Assembly (NCBI GenBank): GCA_001949185.1
Contig: BDGG01000005.1
Coordinates: forward strand, 3,139,972-3,203,971
Direction of reading: 5' to 3'
Source: Ramazzottius varieornatus
Lineage: Eukaryota > Tardigrada > Eutardigrada > Parachela > Ramazzottiidae
Length of the DNA: 64,000 nucleotides
The translations under genes were made by a program, and so were the position numbers. The notes beneath the pieces are model-generated. The model ran no database searches. It was not told the origin of the DNA and saw only the letters and a program-made list of their open reading frames with translations. Of this stretch, positions 1-11,042 are shown piece after piece. Positions within the stretch are counted from its first letter, which is position 1, and every line of letters begins with the position of its first letter.

Positions 1-282
1 TTCTAATGGTGCCAAGGTGGCGAACATACACAACACTTTTCGAACAGTTTTGCGAGAGCGTCGCACGTCTTTCCGGCTTCTGGTGGCGCTTCCGGTGACG
101 CTTCCGGTGAATGAATCACAGATCGGTTGATAACGCCCTTCTTGGAATTTGGCTCTTAATCCATCCAGGGTGTACTGTACGTATATTGTATGCAGCAAAT
201 TCGCCGCAGGTCAAAGCGGCGGAATGTGAACACGTCCGTTGTTCTCTTCCGGCATGCAGGTCTGCGCATTTTGACTACCTGG

Positions 283-288
283 TATAAA
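283..288 (+). promoter_or_regulatory. TATA box of the P450 gene
   Basis: TATAAA about 35 bp upstream of the P450 ATG at 324. The spacing implies transcription starting near 310 and a very short leader, which also favours 324 as the start codon. Nothing else is recognised in the 280 bp before it. Confidence 0.5.
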
Positions 289-323
289 CATATCCATCGC
301 TCCGCATCGACTTGCGCGCAAAA

Positions 324-2729
324 ATGCTTCCACTTGTAATCAGCGCTTTTGTTGTAGCCTTGGTATTGATATTGTGCTTGCTGCAGCGAAATTTTGTCCC
401 ACTAACTATCGACGGATGGTTTTGCAAAGTTCCTCCCGGTCCTGTTTGTTGGCCATTGATCGGGGCCAGAGGAGTTGACCCCATATACAGCTGGATTACG
501 TTTACGGAGTGGGCCAAACGCTATGGCGGAATATTCGGCCTGTTCCTCGGGTCGGAATACACAGTCGTTTTGTCGGATATCAACCTAATTCGATCGGCTT
601 TGAGCAAACCGAGTTTCGAAGGTCGACCATTAGGTACCATTTCCAGAAGCCTGTTCCGCGGAAAAGGTAAGTCGAGAGCTGGGCAAAATGAGCATGCAGC
701 CTTTATCCTGAGCGACGCATCATTCCAGCCAATAACAGGGCAAACGTGCGCCAATTGAGACAACAACTTTCTACACTGGTTTCTACGGAGCATAAAGTAG
801 CCTTGTCCCTAAAGTTGCTCCGAATAATCGTCTTACCTTCGCCTCACAGGGCTCGGATTCGCTGATGGGAAACTTTACCGGGAACAACGAAAATTCGCAG
901 TGAACACTTTGCATCATTTAGCTGTTAACTCGTGCCAGTCCGACAATCCGGACGACACCACCGGGCTGCACGAGATTTACGCCGCTTTGGTCGACGACTT
1001 TGCCAGCACTAATGGAGAGCCCTTGGATCCCATGCATTTTTTGCAGAAAGCCTCCGTGTTGGTTTCCTGTGATCTGGCTCACAAGGGCGTAGTCAAGCCG
1101 GATGATCCCATCGTGGAGGACATTATCACCCTGTACAAGCCGCTGTTTTCCATCAATGTTAGCACAGGTCTTTTGAACATCCATCCCTGGTTGAAGCATT
1201 TTCCGCCTTATCGGCAAAGTTATCAACTCATGCAAAAGGCAGTCGATCATGGCCGCGGTATCGCCGGAAAGTTGGTCGAACAGGGTAGAACACTCAGGGA
1301 AAAGCGAGCTCAAGTGAACCAAGAGAAGACCTTGTTCGATTACGCTTCAGCATTCGACAGAAAGATGTTGTCTGTTTCGGAGGAAAAATCCTTTACCGGT
1401 AAGGTCGGTCTGCGGTAGTTTGAAGACATGATCCAAACCTACTTGCGTTTGACTCCCTTTTGGTTCAGAAGAGCAGCTTATCGCAGCGGCAGCGGAACTT
1501 GTCATGGGTAAATATATGTGTTTTAATACTCGTGCCAGGAATGGTTTTCGAAGGTCCATGTCATGAACTTGCTTGTGGTTCTCGTGTGAACTTGTTGTGC
1601 TTTACTTCTTAGCTGGAGAAGAGGACATACATGCAATGATGTACTGGCTGGTCTTGTTCATGTGCATGTATCCCGATATTCAAGAACGTGCACAAAACGT
1701 ACTGGATGAACTTGTCGGACCGACTCGGCAGCCATCATTGCGGGACAATGGAAACCTGGACTACATCGAGGCGATCGTCATGGAAAGCTTACGCTTCTCC
1801 AACTTCGTTCCTTTTCCACTTCCAAGGAGAACCACCGAGGATGTGCAGTTTAGTGGCTTCCGAATACCGAAAGGTAGATTGACCCTCTGCTGTTCTAACT
1901 TAATTACTCAGAAGAATGCTTCGTGAATACTTCATGAACTTCGCGAAAAACTTCGTGGCACGCCTGAAGTTGAACCCCGGTCCGGAAGTTATTTCTCATC
2001 AATTCCTAAGAGATGTTTCGCGCATACGATGACGTGATCAGCGAAGTTCATGAAGCATTATAGTATCATATCGTCTGACTTCAGACACGGTGGTCATCAC
2101 AAATGCCTATGCGGTACATTTCGACGAAGAACTGTGGGGTGACCCGAATGTATTCCGACCAGAGCGCTTCGTGGATAACATGGAAAAGTTCAGGGCCAGC
2201 CGTAATGCCATAGCTTTTGGAGCAGGTACAAGTTCTGTTTTTTTTCATGGAGATTTTTGTGGCCGTACGCGGAGCCTTCACAGCGACCAGCACCACGAAA
2301 GTTGAAGTACATGATTACCAGCAACACGGTACCAGCCAATAAAATTCCTGTATACACTGAGAGGACGGTAGTATTCTGCAAACATGAAAACGATCGTGCT
2401 GAAAGTGTTAAAAACGCACTGTATTCGGTAGGTCGGCGAGTCTGTGCCGGGGAGACGTTCGCCAAAGTTCAGATGACTCTGCTACTGTCCACCATCCTAC
2501 ACAACTTCACATTAAATTTTGCGGAAGGAACCAACCCACCAAATATTCGACAAGATATCGTTGCTGGTTTGGGTAAGGCCAAAGCCCATACTATAAATTT
2601 CGCACCTCTTACGAGCACGCAAGAAACAAGGACGCAGAGCAGATGCACGGAATATTTTTTGCAGTCATGGTACCCAAGCCGTACCAGATTTGCGCAACCC
2701 GGCGTGGACGTTCGACAGCAAATCTCTGA
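324..2729 (+). CDS. Cytochrome P450, CYP2-clan-like, microsomal
   Basis: Monooxygenase of the ER membrane; its substrate cannot be told from sequence. Model: exons 324-666, 850-1398, 1469-1507, 1613-1873, 2085-2225, 2432-2572, 2665-2729, all joined in phase 1, giving 512 aa, normal for the family. Visible in order: N-terminal signal anchor (residues 1-21), proline-rich hinge PPGP (37-40), I-helix segment (about 298-315), K-helix ExxR as ESLR (368-371), PERF (423-426), and the heme loop FGAGRRVCAG with thiolate ligand Cys449. The C-terminus PKPYQICA resembles the usual CYP2 end. Odd point: the I-helix motif usually read A/G-G-x-D/E-T/S is AGEED (311-315), so the threonine that helps O2 activation is replaced by aspartate. 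Intron 1 carries a half-copy of a hairpin repeat and intron 4 is mostly a MITE. Family assignment is sure; individual exon ends are by eye. Confidence 0.9.
1913..2062. repeat. MITE-like inverted repeat in P450 intron 4
   Basis: The left end AATGCTTCGTGAAT...CATGAACTTCGC matches, inverted, the right end GCGAAGTTCATGAAGCATTA. The element fills about 150 of the 211 bp of the intron. Its inner motif CGCGCATACGATGACGTGAT recurs in the elements at 30620 and, diverged, at 33040. No coding capacity. Confidence 0.6.
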
Positions 2730-2898
2730 AGCAAAATTCAAAGGACTGCACAAGGAACAGCTCAAGATAATGTGAACAAGATACAGAGAGATTGGGAGAG
2801 AAAATTTACATGGATAGATTTTGACGAACTGTCGAAACAAAATGTACTTTGGAATGAAAAACGGCTCCTCGTGGTTATCCTCATCCTTGACGTTCCTA

Positions 2899-3378
2899 TT
2901 ACCTTCCGGGTGGCACTGGGGGGACAGTCGTAGTCGTAGTGGGGGTGGTTGTGGTTGGTGTAGTGGTGGATAGTGTGGTCGGATAGCTACAGGCGGCGTT
3001 CGGATAGGTATAATACAGTCCGTTACAGAGATAATAGGTTCCTGGAGTCGGAGCTGCGGTGACAGTACCCGTTCCGTATGAGCACGCGGGATTTGGATAG
3101 GTGTAGTACAACCCGTTGCACAGGTAATAGGTTCCGGCACCTGCAGGACTCCGAGTAGTCGTTCCTGTACCGTACGAACAGGTTGGGTTTGGGTACGTAT
3201 AGTAGATTCCGTTGCATAGATAGTAGGTTTGCGCTTGAACCTGCGCAAAGTAAGCCATACCGAACGCTGTGGAAAAAAAGCAACAGACTTAATTCATACG
3301 GAAGGCCATTCAAACGCGTGGAAGAGTTTCAGCTGCCGACTTACTAAGAAGAAGCAGTCCGCTAAATCCACTGACCAT
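2899..3378 (-). CDS. Small secreted protein with three aromatic Cys-containing repeats
   Basis: Two exons, 3378-3345 and 3266-2899, joined in phase 1; 133 aa. The first exon alone is too short to stand out, but joined to the second it gives a classic signal peptide (MVSGFSGLLLL then TFGMAYFAQVQA). The mature part has three near-identical repeats built on YYLCNG(L/I)YYTYPN followed by a Cys-Ser-Tyr and a short Gly/Thr linker, two Cys per repeat, then a Thr/Pro-rich mucin-like tail ending in PPGR. I do not recognise the family. The two Cys per unit suggest one disulfide per repeat. A secreted, extracellular-matrix or cuticle-type role is inference only. A TATA box lies about 115 bp upstream. 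Confidence 0.75.
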
Positions 3379-3490
3379 CTTGGAATAGAAGTGTTGACGT
3401 CGCGAAAACGGGAAAAAGGTGTCAGAAGTATTGGGAAGTAACAAACAAAGACAGAAGTGAATACTGGATGACTACTCGAACTTCACACGG

Positions 3491-3497
3491 TTTTATA
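3491..3497 (-). promoter_or_regulatory. TATA box for the repeat-containing secreted protein
   Basis: On the minus strand this reads TATAAAA, about 115 bp upstream of the ATG at 3378. That would leave a leader of roughly 85 nt. Confidence 0.4.
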
Positions 3498-3499
3498 TG

Positions 3500-4139
3500 T
3501 AAAACCAGAGAAAATGATCGACACCAAATTATTCTGGGCGTACGCCATAATTTTGGAGTGTTACTCCAGTTCTCGAGATTTTGCGTACGGATCCCTCGAA
3601 CTCATCTTTTTTCTTGGCATTGAAATTTTGGACAACGTTGGACAATGACATGTGAAGTTCAAGTGCAAATGACCGTTGCGTGCATTATGTGACGCGTTCA
3701 CGGCGAAAAGATGCTCAACGAATCTGGCGACTTCAGCAAAAGTTGCGAAAACGTACTCGAAGGTTTTACGCAACTATCTCAAAAAGCGAACCAGCGAGGT
3801 GACAACCATTGGTGTATATTCGACACTTGAAGCTGCTTGTTTCGAAACAATTCCTGAGAAAACCTGGAAACCTTTACAAGTCAGCCTCACCCCATCGAAT
3901 CCCGCGCTGTTTACCCGTCACAGACTACTAAGGAAACAACCTGGTCGAAATTTTTCCGGCGGATAGTGGACGGAATGGGACCAAACATAGATCAGATAAG
4001 ATGCTCGCCAAATGTAGCCGGAACTCGTGATAGTTTCATGGTGTTGGGTTCGCTGACGTAACTAGCTCCACCCACTCCGCAACGACGTCAGCCAAGACGC
4101 CCAGGCAGCCTTTTCCACGTCATTCGCGATCTTAAATAA
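3500..4139. other. Intergenic region, nothing recognised
   Basis: Between the divergent secreted-protein gene and cyclophilin B. Open frames here have no signal peptide, motif or splice context that I can support. Confidence 0.5.
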
Positions 4140-4226
4140 ATGTCCAGTCGTTTCCGGACTCCTTCCCTTTGTCGTTCGGGGTGCGATCTCCCTCAGCTTT
4201 CACGCTCCTGTTTGAGACTCGTGGAG

Positions 4227-5327
4227 ATGGCATTTCTGTCTTGCTTGAGCATCGTCTTGCTCGTAGCTGCTTCGGCACTGGCAGCGGATCCGTCGCAAGG
4301 GCCAAAAGTCACTGACAAGGTAGGCTAATCATTCGATCAAACGACTGACGTTGCTGTATGAGAACACGTCAAATTGTTTTCTTTTCGTGTATCTCCACAG
4401 GTTTATTTTGATATCGAGATCGGAGGCGAGAAAGTCGGCAGGATAGTTATCGGACTCTTTGGAAAGACCGTTCCCAAAACAGTGGAAAATTTTAAGGAGC
4501 TGGCCAGACGGCACGAGACAGAACCGAGCAAGGATGGATCCCTCGTTGGCTACAAAGGCAGCAAATTCCATCGCGTTATCAAGAATTTCATGATTCAAGG
4601 TACGCGCTTGACGTTTCTCAATTGGTGTCGACCTTGGTCATCATCCATGCTGCTGCTTTAGGTGGAGACTTTACGAAGGGCGATGGAACCGGCGGAAGAA
4701 GTATCTACGGAGAAAAGTTCGCAGATGAAAACTTCAAGGTGAGGCGTACGATTGATTGTTGATAGCTCGTTCTTGCTCGTGATATGCAGGTGCGTGATGT
4801 TTCGCATGCGCGAGCTTACGTGCGGAACCTCTTTATTGTGATGCACGATGAGACTTCCCTTGCAACAGCTCTCCCTTCCGTAGGCGTACAGCGGAAGTGA
4901 AGTTGATTCTGTACACGGGACGCTGGTGTCTCACTGAACCTCACGTTTTGACTTAGGACTTCCTTCTCTTTGTTCATAGTTGAAGCATTACGGTGCTGGA
5001 TGGTTATCCATGGCCAACGCTGGAAAGGATACCAACGGTAGCCAGTTCTTCTTGACCACTGTGCAGACTTCGTGGCTCGATGGCCGACACGTCGTTTTTG
5101 GCAAAGTCTTGGAAGGCATGGTAAGCCGTGAGATCTCTCTTCTCGAGCTTGTGCCTTTAGCTTTGGCGAGTCTGCACTGAAAAGGTATTTTTCAGGACGT
5201 TGTGAAGAAGATTGAAGAGACCAAGACTGATCGCTCTGACAAACCCGAAAAAGACGTCGTTATTGTTGACTCCGGAGTTATTCCTGTTCCTGAACCTTTC
5301 AGCGTTGGAAAAGATAACGCAGTCTAG
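4227..5327 (+). CDS. PPIB: Peptidyl-prolyl cis-trans isomerase B (secretory cyclophilin)
   Basis: Catalyses proline isomerisation during folding in the ER and secretory pathway. Exons 4227-4319, 4401-4599, 4662-4738, 4980-5120, 5196-5327 give 213 aa, the usual cyclophilin B length. Residues 1-20 are a signal peptide ([19 protein letters not shown]). The cyclophilin core is complete: FHRVI with catalytic Arg89, [17 protein letters not shown], and the Trp155 that contacts cyclosporin in relatives. The tail is acidic then basic with no KDEL, as in vertebrate cyclophilin B. An in-frame ATG at 4140 exists, but 4227 has a better context (gagATGG) and puts the signal peptide at the N-terminus. Converges with PTCD2. 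Confidence 0.95.
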
Positions 5328-5539
5328 AAAAATTGATTTCTTTCCATCTTTGAACGCAACAATTTGCAACAAATCAAAAGTCAACAAACCTTCAGCTTTC
5401 ATCGCCATTTTTTGTGCCTTGCATTTTTTGACTGTCTATTCCTTTTCCTTTCTTTTCGGTGTCTTCAGTTGTACCACCATGATAAACATAAGCCGCTACT
5501 CCTTCCGAAACATCCAGATTTTACGGAACAAACATCGAG

Positions 5540-5545
5540 AATAAA
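5540..5545 (+). terminator. Poly(A) signal of cyclophilin B
   Basis: AATAAA about 213 bp after the stop codon, on the strand of the gene and before the convergent PTCD2 gene ends. Confidence 0.6.
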
Positions 5546-5758
5546 GATAACATAGTAGATTAAACAAACTGCGACCGCTACAAAATGGTCCACCTTCTCG
5601 AAGCTCGGACAGTATTTAGTACTCCACATTCTACAATAGGAAACATCAGCAGAACACGTAAAAGTCGGTCACGGACTTCACAACCAACAATCAAGTAGAG
5701 CTCGTCAATCAACAGCTGATCCGAGCTGCAAAACAGATAATCAAGCCAACTTGGTCAA

Positions 5759-8271
5759 TCAATCATCCAAATCCTGCAGTCCTTGCCGTTGCGCTCCCTG
5801 GTTTCTTTGGTATCCTCCTCTGGGTCTGTATCCTGCTTCCGCGTTGGCATTGTACCCATCAGAGCCTCCTCTACCTCCATACGATGATCCAAAAGATCCA
5901 CCGCCATCATATCTACCTCGGTTAGCGTTGAAGCCACCACCATACCGTCCACCATAGCTTCCTCCAGCGCCAGCTTGTGCTCGTCGATCAGTCTGTCCTT
6001 CTTCATCGCCTTCCATCATGTCTGACCGACCTCCGGATGAGCTGCCATCTTGACCGAAGGGCCGCCGGTAGGAAGTCTGCCTCCTGTTGTCTTGATTCTG
6101 GTAGTTATCGTCGGCGTAGCGAGGTTGACGGAGTCCACCGTAGCCTCCGCGTTGGAATCCGCTCTGTTGGAAGCCACCCTGCTGCTGTTGGCCTCCCATG
6201 TCGTCGCTGCTGCCTTGCCCGTAGCCAGCTTGGCCAAAACGACTCTGGCCGAAACGCCCTCCCTGTTGGTCGTCACGGCGCTGAGCTTCGATGGGACGCT
6301 CGAGGAACTCTTCAAGCGTGTTAGCGTCGATGGCGCTCATTTCTTCCAGGCTCTTCTTGGTCTTGTCAAACTCAGCCTGGATTTCCTTGTCGCCTTTTTT
6401 TTGTACCGCCGTCTCGATGTCTTGCAGCTGAAACAAGGAAAGAATTTCATCAGACAGGATCACCCGAGCGCCTCCAAGTAAGCTAGATAAGCCAATCAAA
6501 TAGAAATAGAAGACTTCGTTCATAGAGTTAGCTTTAAGAGTCCCTCAATTTTTATTGCACATCGTTCTTTTCCCATCGGAAAAGGTTTGAGACAGACAAA
6601 CAGAAACAGGCATGTAAAACGCTATGATCAATTCAGTTTGATTCATTCAACTCCAAAGGACCATACGAAAGACTTTCTCAGTTTTCTTACCACATCTCGG
6701 AAGAAGCTGGACTGAAGCGCCGAGCGCGGTCTTCCTGAGAAAGCGTTCTCCTGCTCCAAGACACTCTTCAATAGTGGCAGGACGTCTTCGACGCGGTCCA
6801 ACCTGGTCAAGGCCAAAGCTTTTAGGTTTCTGATCGTCACGTACTGGGGATTCTGCGCGACGGACAGAAGCTCCAAAGCTTGTGCAGGATCCTTCTACAA
6901 AACAATATCTGGATCAAATTTGCAACTCTTTCTAAAAGGGAAGCTTGGCAAACAAACTCGACACGATCGTTCTCCCAAGTGGCGCATACTGCACGCCAAA
7001 AGCACTGGAAACGTGCGCCACTTGGGTAGACGATCTCGTCGCGTTTTTCAGAGTAGCGCATGTTCCCATTGATTCCGGCTAGGAGCGTGCGCCACTTGAG
7101 AAACGATCTTGCCGAACGTGTTTTATTAGATCCCAAATATTCCTCTCATATTATTGTTAACGGATGCAAAAGTCCTAAAGTGCGTCAGAAATGTTTACTT
7201 ACAATTTTCAAAGCTAGGTGGGCAGCAAACGCCACAGCTTTGCGGACAACAGGGATATTGCTGTCGGTGCCTGCCTTGATGTACTTCGTCACGCGTTCGA
7301 AGGCTTCCTTCGTTCCCAGCTGATGGCAAGCAGCCGTGGCCAACACCATAGCTTCCCGAGCAACCTTCTCGGCGAAAGCAGGCCGGTTCTTCATGCTCTC
7401 GTACACCCTGCAGACGTCCTCGTAACGTTTGTTGACGTACAGTAGATCCAGCAGAACGTTGTAGGACGACATCTGATCGAACATTCCAATCAACTCCTAT
7501 AATCAACAACAAAAGCGAACGAGATCCTCACTTCCGAAACATAGTAAGAAGACTCGTAAAGGCTTACCGGGTCTTGGATAGCTTTCAGAGCAGCATCGGG
7601 CTTGTTCAGATGATAATACATGCGCATGATCACCGGACCGAAAACAAAGGATCCGAAACGCAGCTGCTCGTTTTGCTTCACAAACCTAAAACAAAATCGA
7701 ATATTAATACTCCACCGTTCTTCGCGAAGAAAACGTTCACTGATCCTGTTGTTCCCTAAAAATATTCCTGAGAAAGAGTTTTACGGGATTATTTACTTTT
7801 TCATCATCCGTTCAATCATACTGAGATCGTTGTCATCGTCGGCTAAGTACAGCATGTTCTTTAAATCCTCCGTGAAGATTAATGACTTGGAATCGGCACT
7901 CAAATACTGCTCCATTCGCTTCTTGAATCTGTCTACAAGACAAATCAGCAAGATAGAGAGAGGTGCAAAATTGATGTTCTGATTGAATACTCCTACCTTT
8001 GACAGTTCCAAGTTGCGTCGCCGTGCGTTCCCGAGTATGCTCATATCCCGACAGCCCGATGGCTTCTTTGGTGTACAGGAGCTTACACGAAGATCCTAAA
8101 GGTTCGACGAGAATTTATAGAGCAGGATAACGAGTTGGCGAGGGGGAGCATAAGCTTACCGGCAAACGTCCTGCTGGCTTGAAGGCCGATGCTTTGAGGG
8201 CCAGTTGACAAGATCTGGGCAACCTGCTTGGACAAGCAGAGGGCTCGGGAGAAGTTCATGTTTCCAGCCAT
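5759..8271 (-). CDS. PTCD2: Pentatricopeptide repeat protein 2, mitochondrial (PTCD2-like), with RGG/FG-rich tail
   Basis: Mitochondrial RNA-processing factor of the PTCD2 family. Exons 8271-8160, 8095-7997, 7932-7797, 7685-7568, 7496-7203, 6894-6691, 6427-5759; 543 aa. The first 40 residues are basic and Ser/Ala-rich as for a mitochondrial presequence. Recognisable PTCD2 blocks: LKNMLYLADDDND, LRFGSFVFGPVIMRMYYHL, SSYNVLLDLLYVNKRYEDV, ATAACHQLGTKEAF, and the C-terminal helix AEFDKTKKSLEE. Residues about 373-543 are then an extra low-complexity tail rich in Gly, Arg, Gln, Tyr and Asp, with FGQ, RGGY and GGRYGG motifs, not part of the PTCD2 fold known to me and in the same open exon as conserved sequence. 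Intron 5 carries two tandem hairpin repeats shared with SLC38A9 introns. Confidence 0.85.
6945..7120 (-). repeat. Two tandem hairpin repeats in PTCD2 intron 5
   Basis: Hairpin built on CAAGTGGCGCACG with its inverse about 40 bp away, flanked by GATCGT-type arms. Two units lie back to back. The second unit plus its flank (GATCGTGTCGAGTTTGTTTG on the gene strand) matches SLC38A9 intron 2 in the same orientation relative to transcription. Confidence 0.75.
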
Positions 8272-8858
8272 ACTCCAGCTGCTCCTTGTAAGGGATGAAG
8301 AAAGGAGAGGGATGAGTCTGAACGACTGAAGAAACACAATCAAAGCACGATTTTCCTTTCGGAAATGGCTCATCAGCAGCTCCTGGCTGGCGCAATCAGT
8401 CTAACCGTTTATGAGATGGGCATAAGCAAAACCGAGCCTCTGGTTGACGCAGCTGCAACCTGAATTGGTGATGTCGTAGGATGGTTTTTTATAACCTCAA
8501 AATCAGCGTAATCTTGATGCTTTAATTGAATGTTTTCCTTGATTGTCTGTGTCAACCTGATCCGGTCCCGCTGGCTGCCGGCGATCATCTTTCTGAATTG
8601 CTCTTGGTACTAATCTCTGACCATCTCGTTTTTTTCTGGTTATATCTAGAAATGCTGTCCCACAGTGGAAAACCTTCCAGTTCACGATGCAGAAGGTTAG
8701 AGGGCTCAGGGTGCCTTTTACGACGACCGAGTTACTTTCAAGGACTCGATTCGCTTTCCGCAATCTTCACCATCCCAGTCATCTCGGGGCTGGAAACCGG
8801 TACCCATAACCAGCTGCCAGCCTATCTAATCTTCTGATGGAACTATCCGTAATTCCAG

Positions 8859-9874
8859 ATGGGATATCGAAGTGATCATCCGGAAGAACGCATCAAGCCG
8901 AACCTCGCTTCACGGGGAAATTGGCATGTACGCGAATTGCTCAACTCAAGATGGCAGTCCTTTTGGTTTACCGCACGCTAAAGTTCAGATTAGGTAGGTG
9001 TTTTGTTGTAAGTTTTAATGCAGTATCGTACAGTACACAAGCAGATAGTTTCGGGAGTGAATTCTATTTGGTGGTCCTCGTTTCATAGTATTCTGGATTC
9101 CACCACCGACAAAGTCGACTCGCGGTTCCCGTTATTCAAAGATACCATGAAAAGCCAAAATTATATGGAATAACTTCTGTCACGGTGGTTCTGGTTCGAC
9201 ATGCGAGCCCGCTATCAAACATGCCGACGTTTGGGAACCCAATGCCACGAAAGCCTCCAAGAAGGATAGGCTGGTGATTTGTGTTGATGTTGAGATGCTT
9301 GAGCGAAACCGCTTTGAACCTGTTCCCGACTGGCCTCGACAAAGACTGCAAAAGCTTTCCACTTCGGAAGTTGGGGAGGTTTCGTCCTGGTTGCTGCTAA
9401 CCGAGCGTCGCGTTCACATCATGAAAGCGTCTTCGCCAGTGTTCGAACAAATGTTCCAGTCAAAGATGGAGGAATACCGAACTGATGGCTGCGTTATGTT
9501 CGATATCTCAAGCGCTACTCTGGACAAACTGATCACCTTCATGTACAACTGTTCAACGGAGAACATGTCTGAGATTGCTGGGGACATTCTTCCGCCGGCG
9601 GACAAGTACGAAATGCTGGATCAGTAGCAGGCGCAAGGAAGCTTTGAATGATACTGTCAGTTGGGAGAACGCAGCGGATATGTTGGTTCTGGCTGATTTG
9701 TCTTCTTCCGCTGGACTGAAGCAGTCCGTGCTGGATTATGTCCCTTCCAAAGCTCGACAGAGTGATGCGACGGTGCAGGTTAACACCATGATGGACAAAG
9801 CCCTCAAGAGTGGACGTCCCGAACTCATCAAGGAGCTGTGTGGTGCAGTGTTCAAATCCGGTCGAAGATGGTAG
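8859..9874 (+). pseudogene. MATH-BTB (SPOP/TRAF-like) gene, probably broken
   Basis: The family works as substrate adaptor of cullin-3 ubiquitin ligases. Visible pieces: a MATH segment after an acceptor at 8858 (WDIEVIIRKN... YANCSTQDGSPFGL, to a donor at 8994), the end of MATH (KKDRLVICVDVEML, about 9262-9303), then a BTB domain (RRVHIMKASSPVFEQMF...MEEYRTDG...LITFMYNC...ADKYEML, to about 9622). Directly after ADKYEMLD the frame hits a stop; the expected continuation (SWENAADMLVLADLSSSAGLK...) is in the +1 frame to 9874. So one base is lost or gained near 9625. The splice between the two MATH pieces also does not fit in frame. Either a decaying gene or a sequence error; no intact upstream start found. 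Confidence 0.65.
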
Positions 9875-11042
9875 AAAGATGATGATCGATGCCGGCCAGA
9901 ATGATCGTCTGAACACGGCCGTTTTTTGACGTGCTATTGTTTTCGCGGTTTCGCAGTTAAAATTACTTCGAATGGCTTCGCGGATAGCTTCGTGTGGATA
10001 GAAGTGCAGGTTTGGTTTCATGTTAGGGTTCTTTCAATTACAGTACGTAACTGCAATAGATTACAAAGAAACTTCCCATGCAATAAATTGTCCTGAATAC
10101 CCATGGCCGCTGGCCCGCTGCTGGTTTTACGTACACCGTCCAGCACCTGTGAGTCATTGGTCAAGCTGTGGATGTTGAAGAAATTTAATCAGGGACCTCT
10201 CTTCGGCGCGCTTTTTCCCGTATCAAGAGTGGTTAGGACACCCGAACATATGAACTCAGACACAACAAGACCCACACGGGCGATCCGGTTTGATGTGGCT
10301 GTATCCGGAAGAGCAAACTCAGTGGCTGAAGAGAATATTAAACAAGTCGAAGAGAACAGTAATGCAAGAGGTCGAAGAGAACAGTAATGCAATTTGCGGT
10401 CACTTTTTTTTCACAAAGTGACGAACGTGGCGAACATGCCGCAACTAATCGTACGGGAAACCGGAATACGCAGCGGTGTCACCCATGACGGCCGCGGAAA
10501 TGGATACTCTGGACTGGTCATTTTTTTCCGTCTGCTACTGTTTATTGACGCAGTCAAAAGCAAACCGCTGGTATTCCAGCTTGAATGTCCTCCACATCCA
10601 ATGCGTTTAACTCAATTGCCGATCAAACATGACAGCGCCATGATCAGATTTCTGTACAGCTGCAAGGTTTAAGTTGTGATTAATGGGCAGGGAATAGTCC
10701 ACACGCCAACCAAAAGCCCGACGAACTATACCAACTGTAGATACCATGCGGATTTCTCTATAAGCCACTTTGTTCGCGATTGTACCTTAAAGCAATATCT
10801 CACTAACTGGACTAAGCTATCCTCGCAGTAATCTACTTTCTGCTGGAAGAGTAACTTGGAGACCACGCAGTTCAGTTCGAAATGAATCATCTGTCGTACA
10901 GTCTTGAACCCTTCGAGACATTACGCATTCATTCTTTCTTGTTGCTTTTTGTACTATCTCTTTGTGAGAGCGATCGTTCTGACATATCGCACCGTGGTGT
11001 AATACTCACAACTGAAGAATTCAGACGAAAATTTTTGTGTTG
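9875..11042. other. Region without a supportable gene
   Basis: Holds a short tandem repeat near 10341 but no open frame with a recognised motif or convincing splice sites. Confidence 0.4.
10341..10392 (+). repeat. Two-copy tandem repeat of about 25 bp
   Basis: The unit GTCGAAGAGAACAGTAATGC occurs twice in direct succession, separated by a few A/G bases. No function evident. Confidence 0.6.

Noticed and set aside
3676-3966. Open frame of 96 codons upstream of cyclophilin B
   Set aside because: No motif, no splice or promoter context, and biased composition; an equally long frame exists on the other strand.
5212-5408. Open frames on both strands over the cyclophilin B 3' end
   Set aside because: They overlap the last coding exon or its UTR in other frames and look like shadows.
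6016-6324. Several long frames over the PTCD2 Gly-rich tail
   Set aside because: GC-rich repetitive codons keep other frames open; only the frame continuous with PTCD2 has family sequence.
10103-10672. Two 90-residue open frames
   Set aside because: No signal peptide, domain or splice signal that I could support; one covers the tandem repeat.
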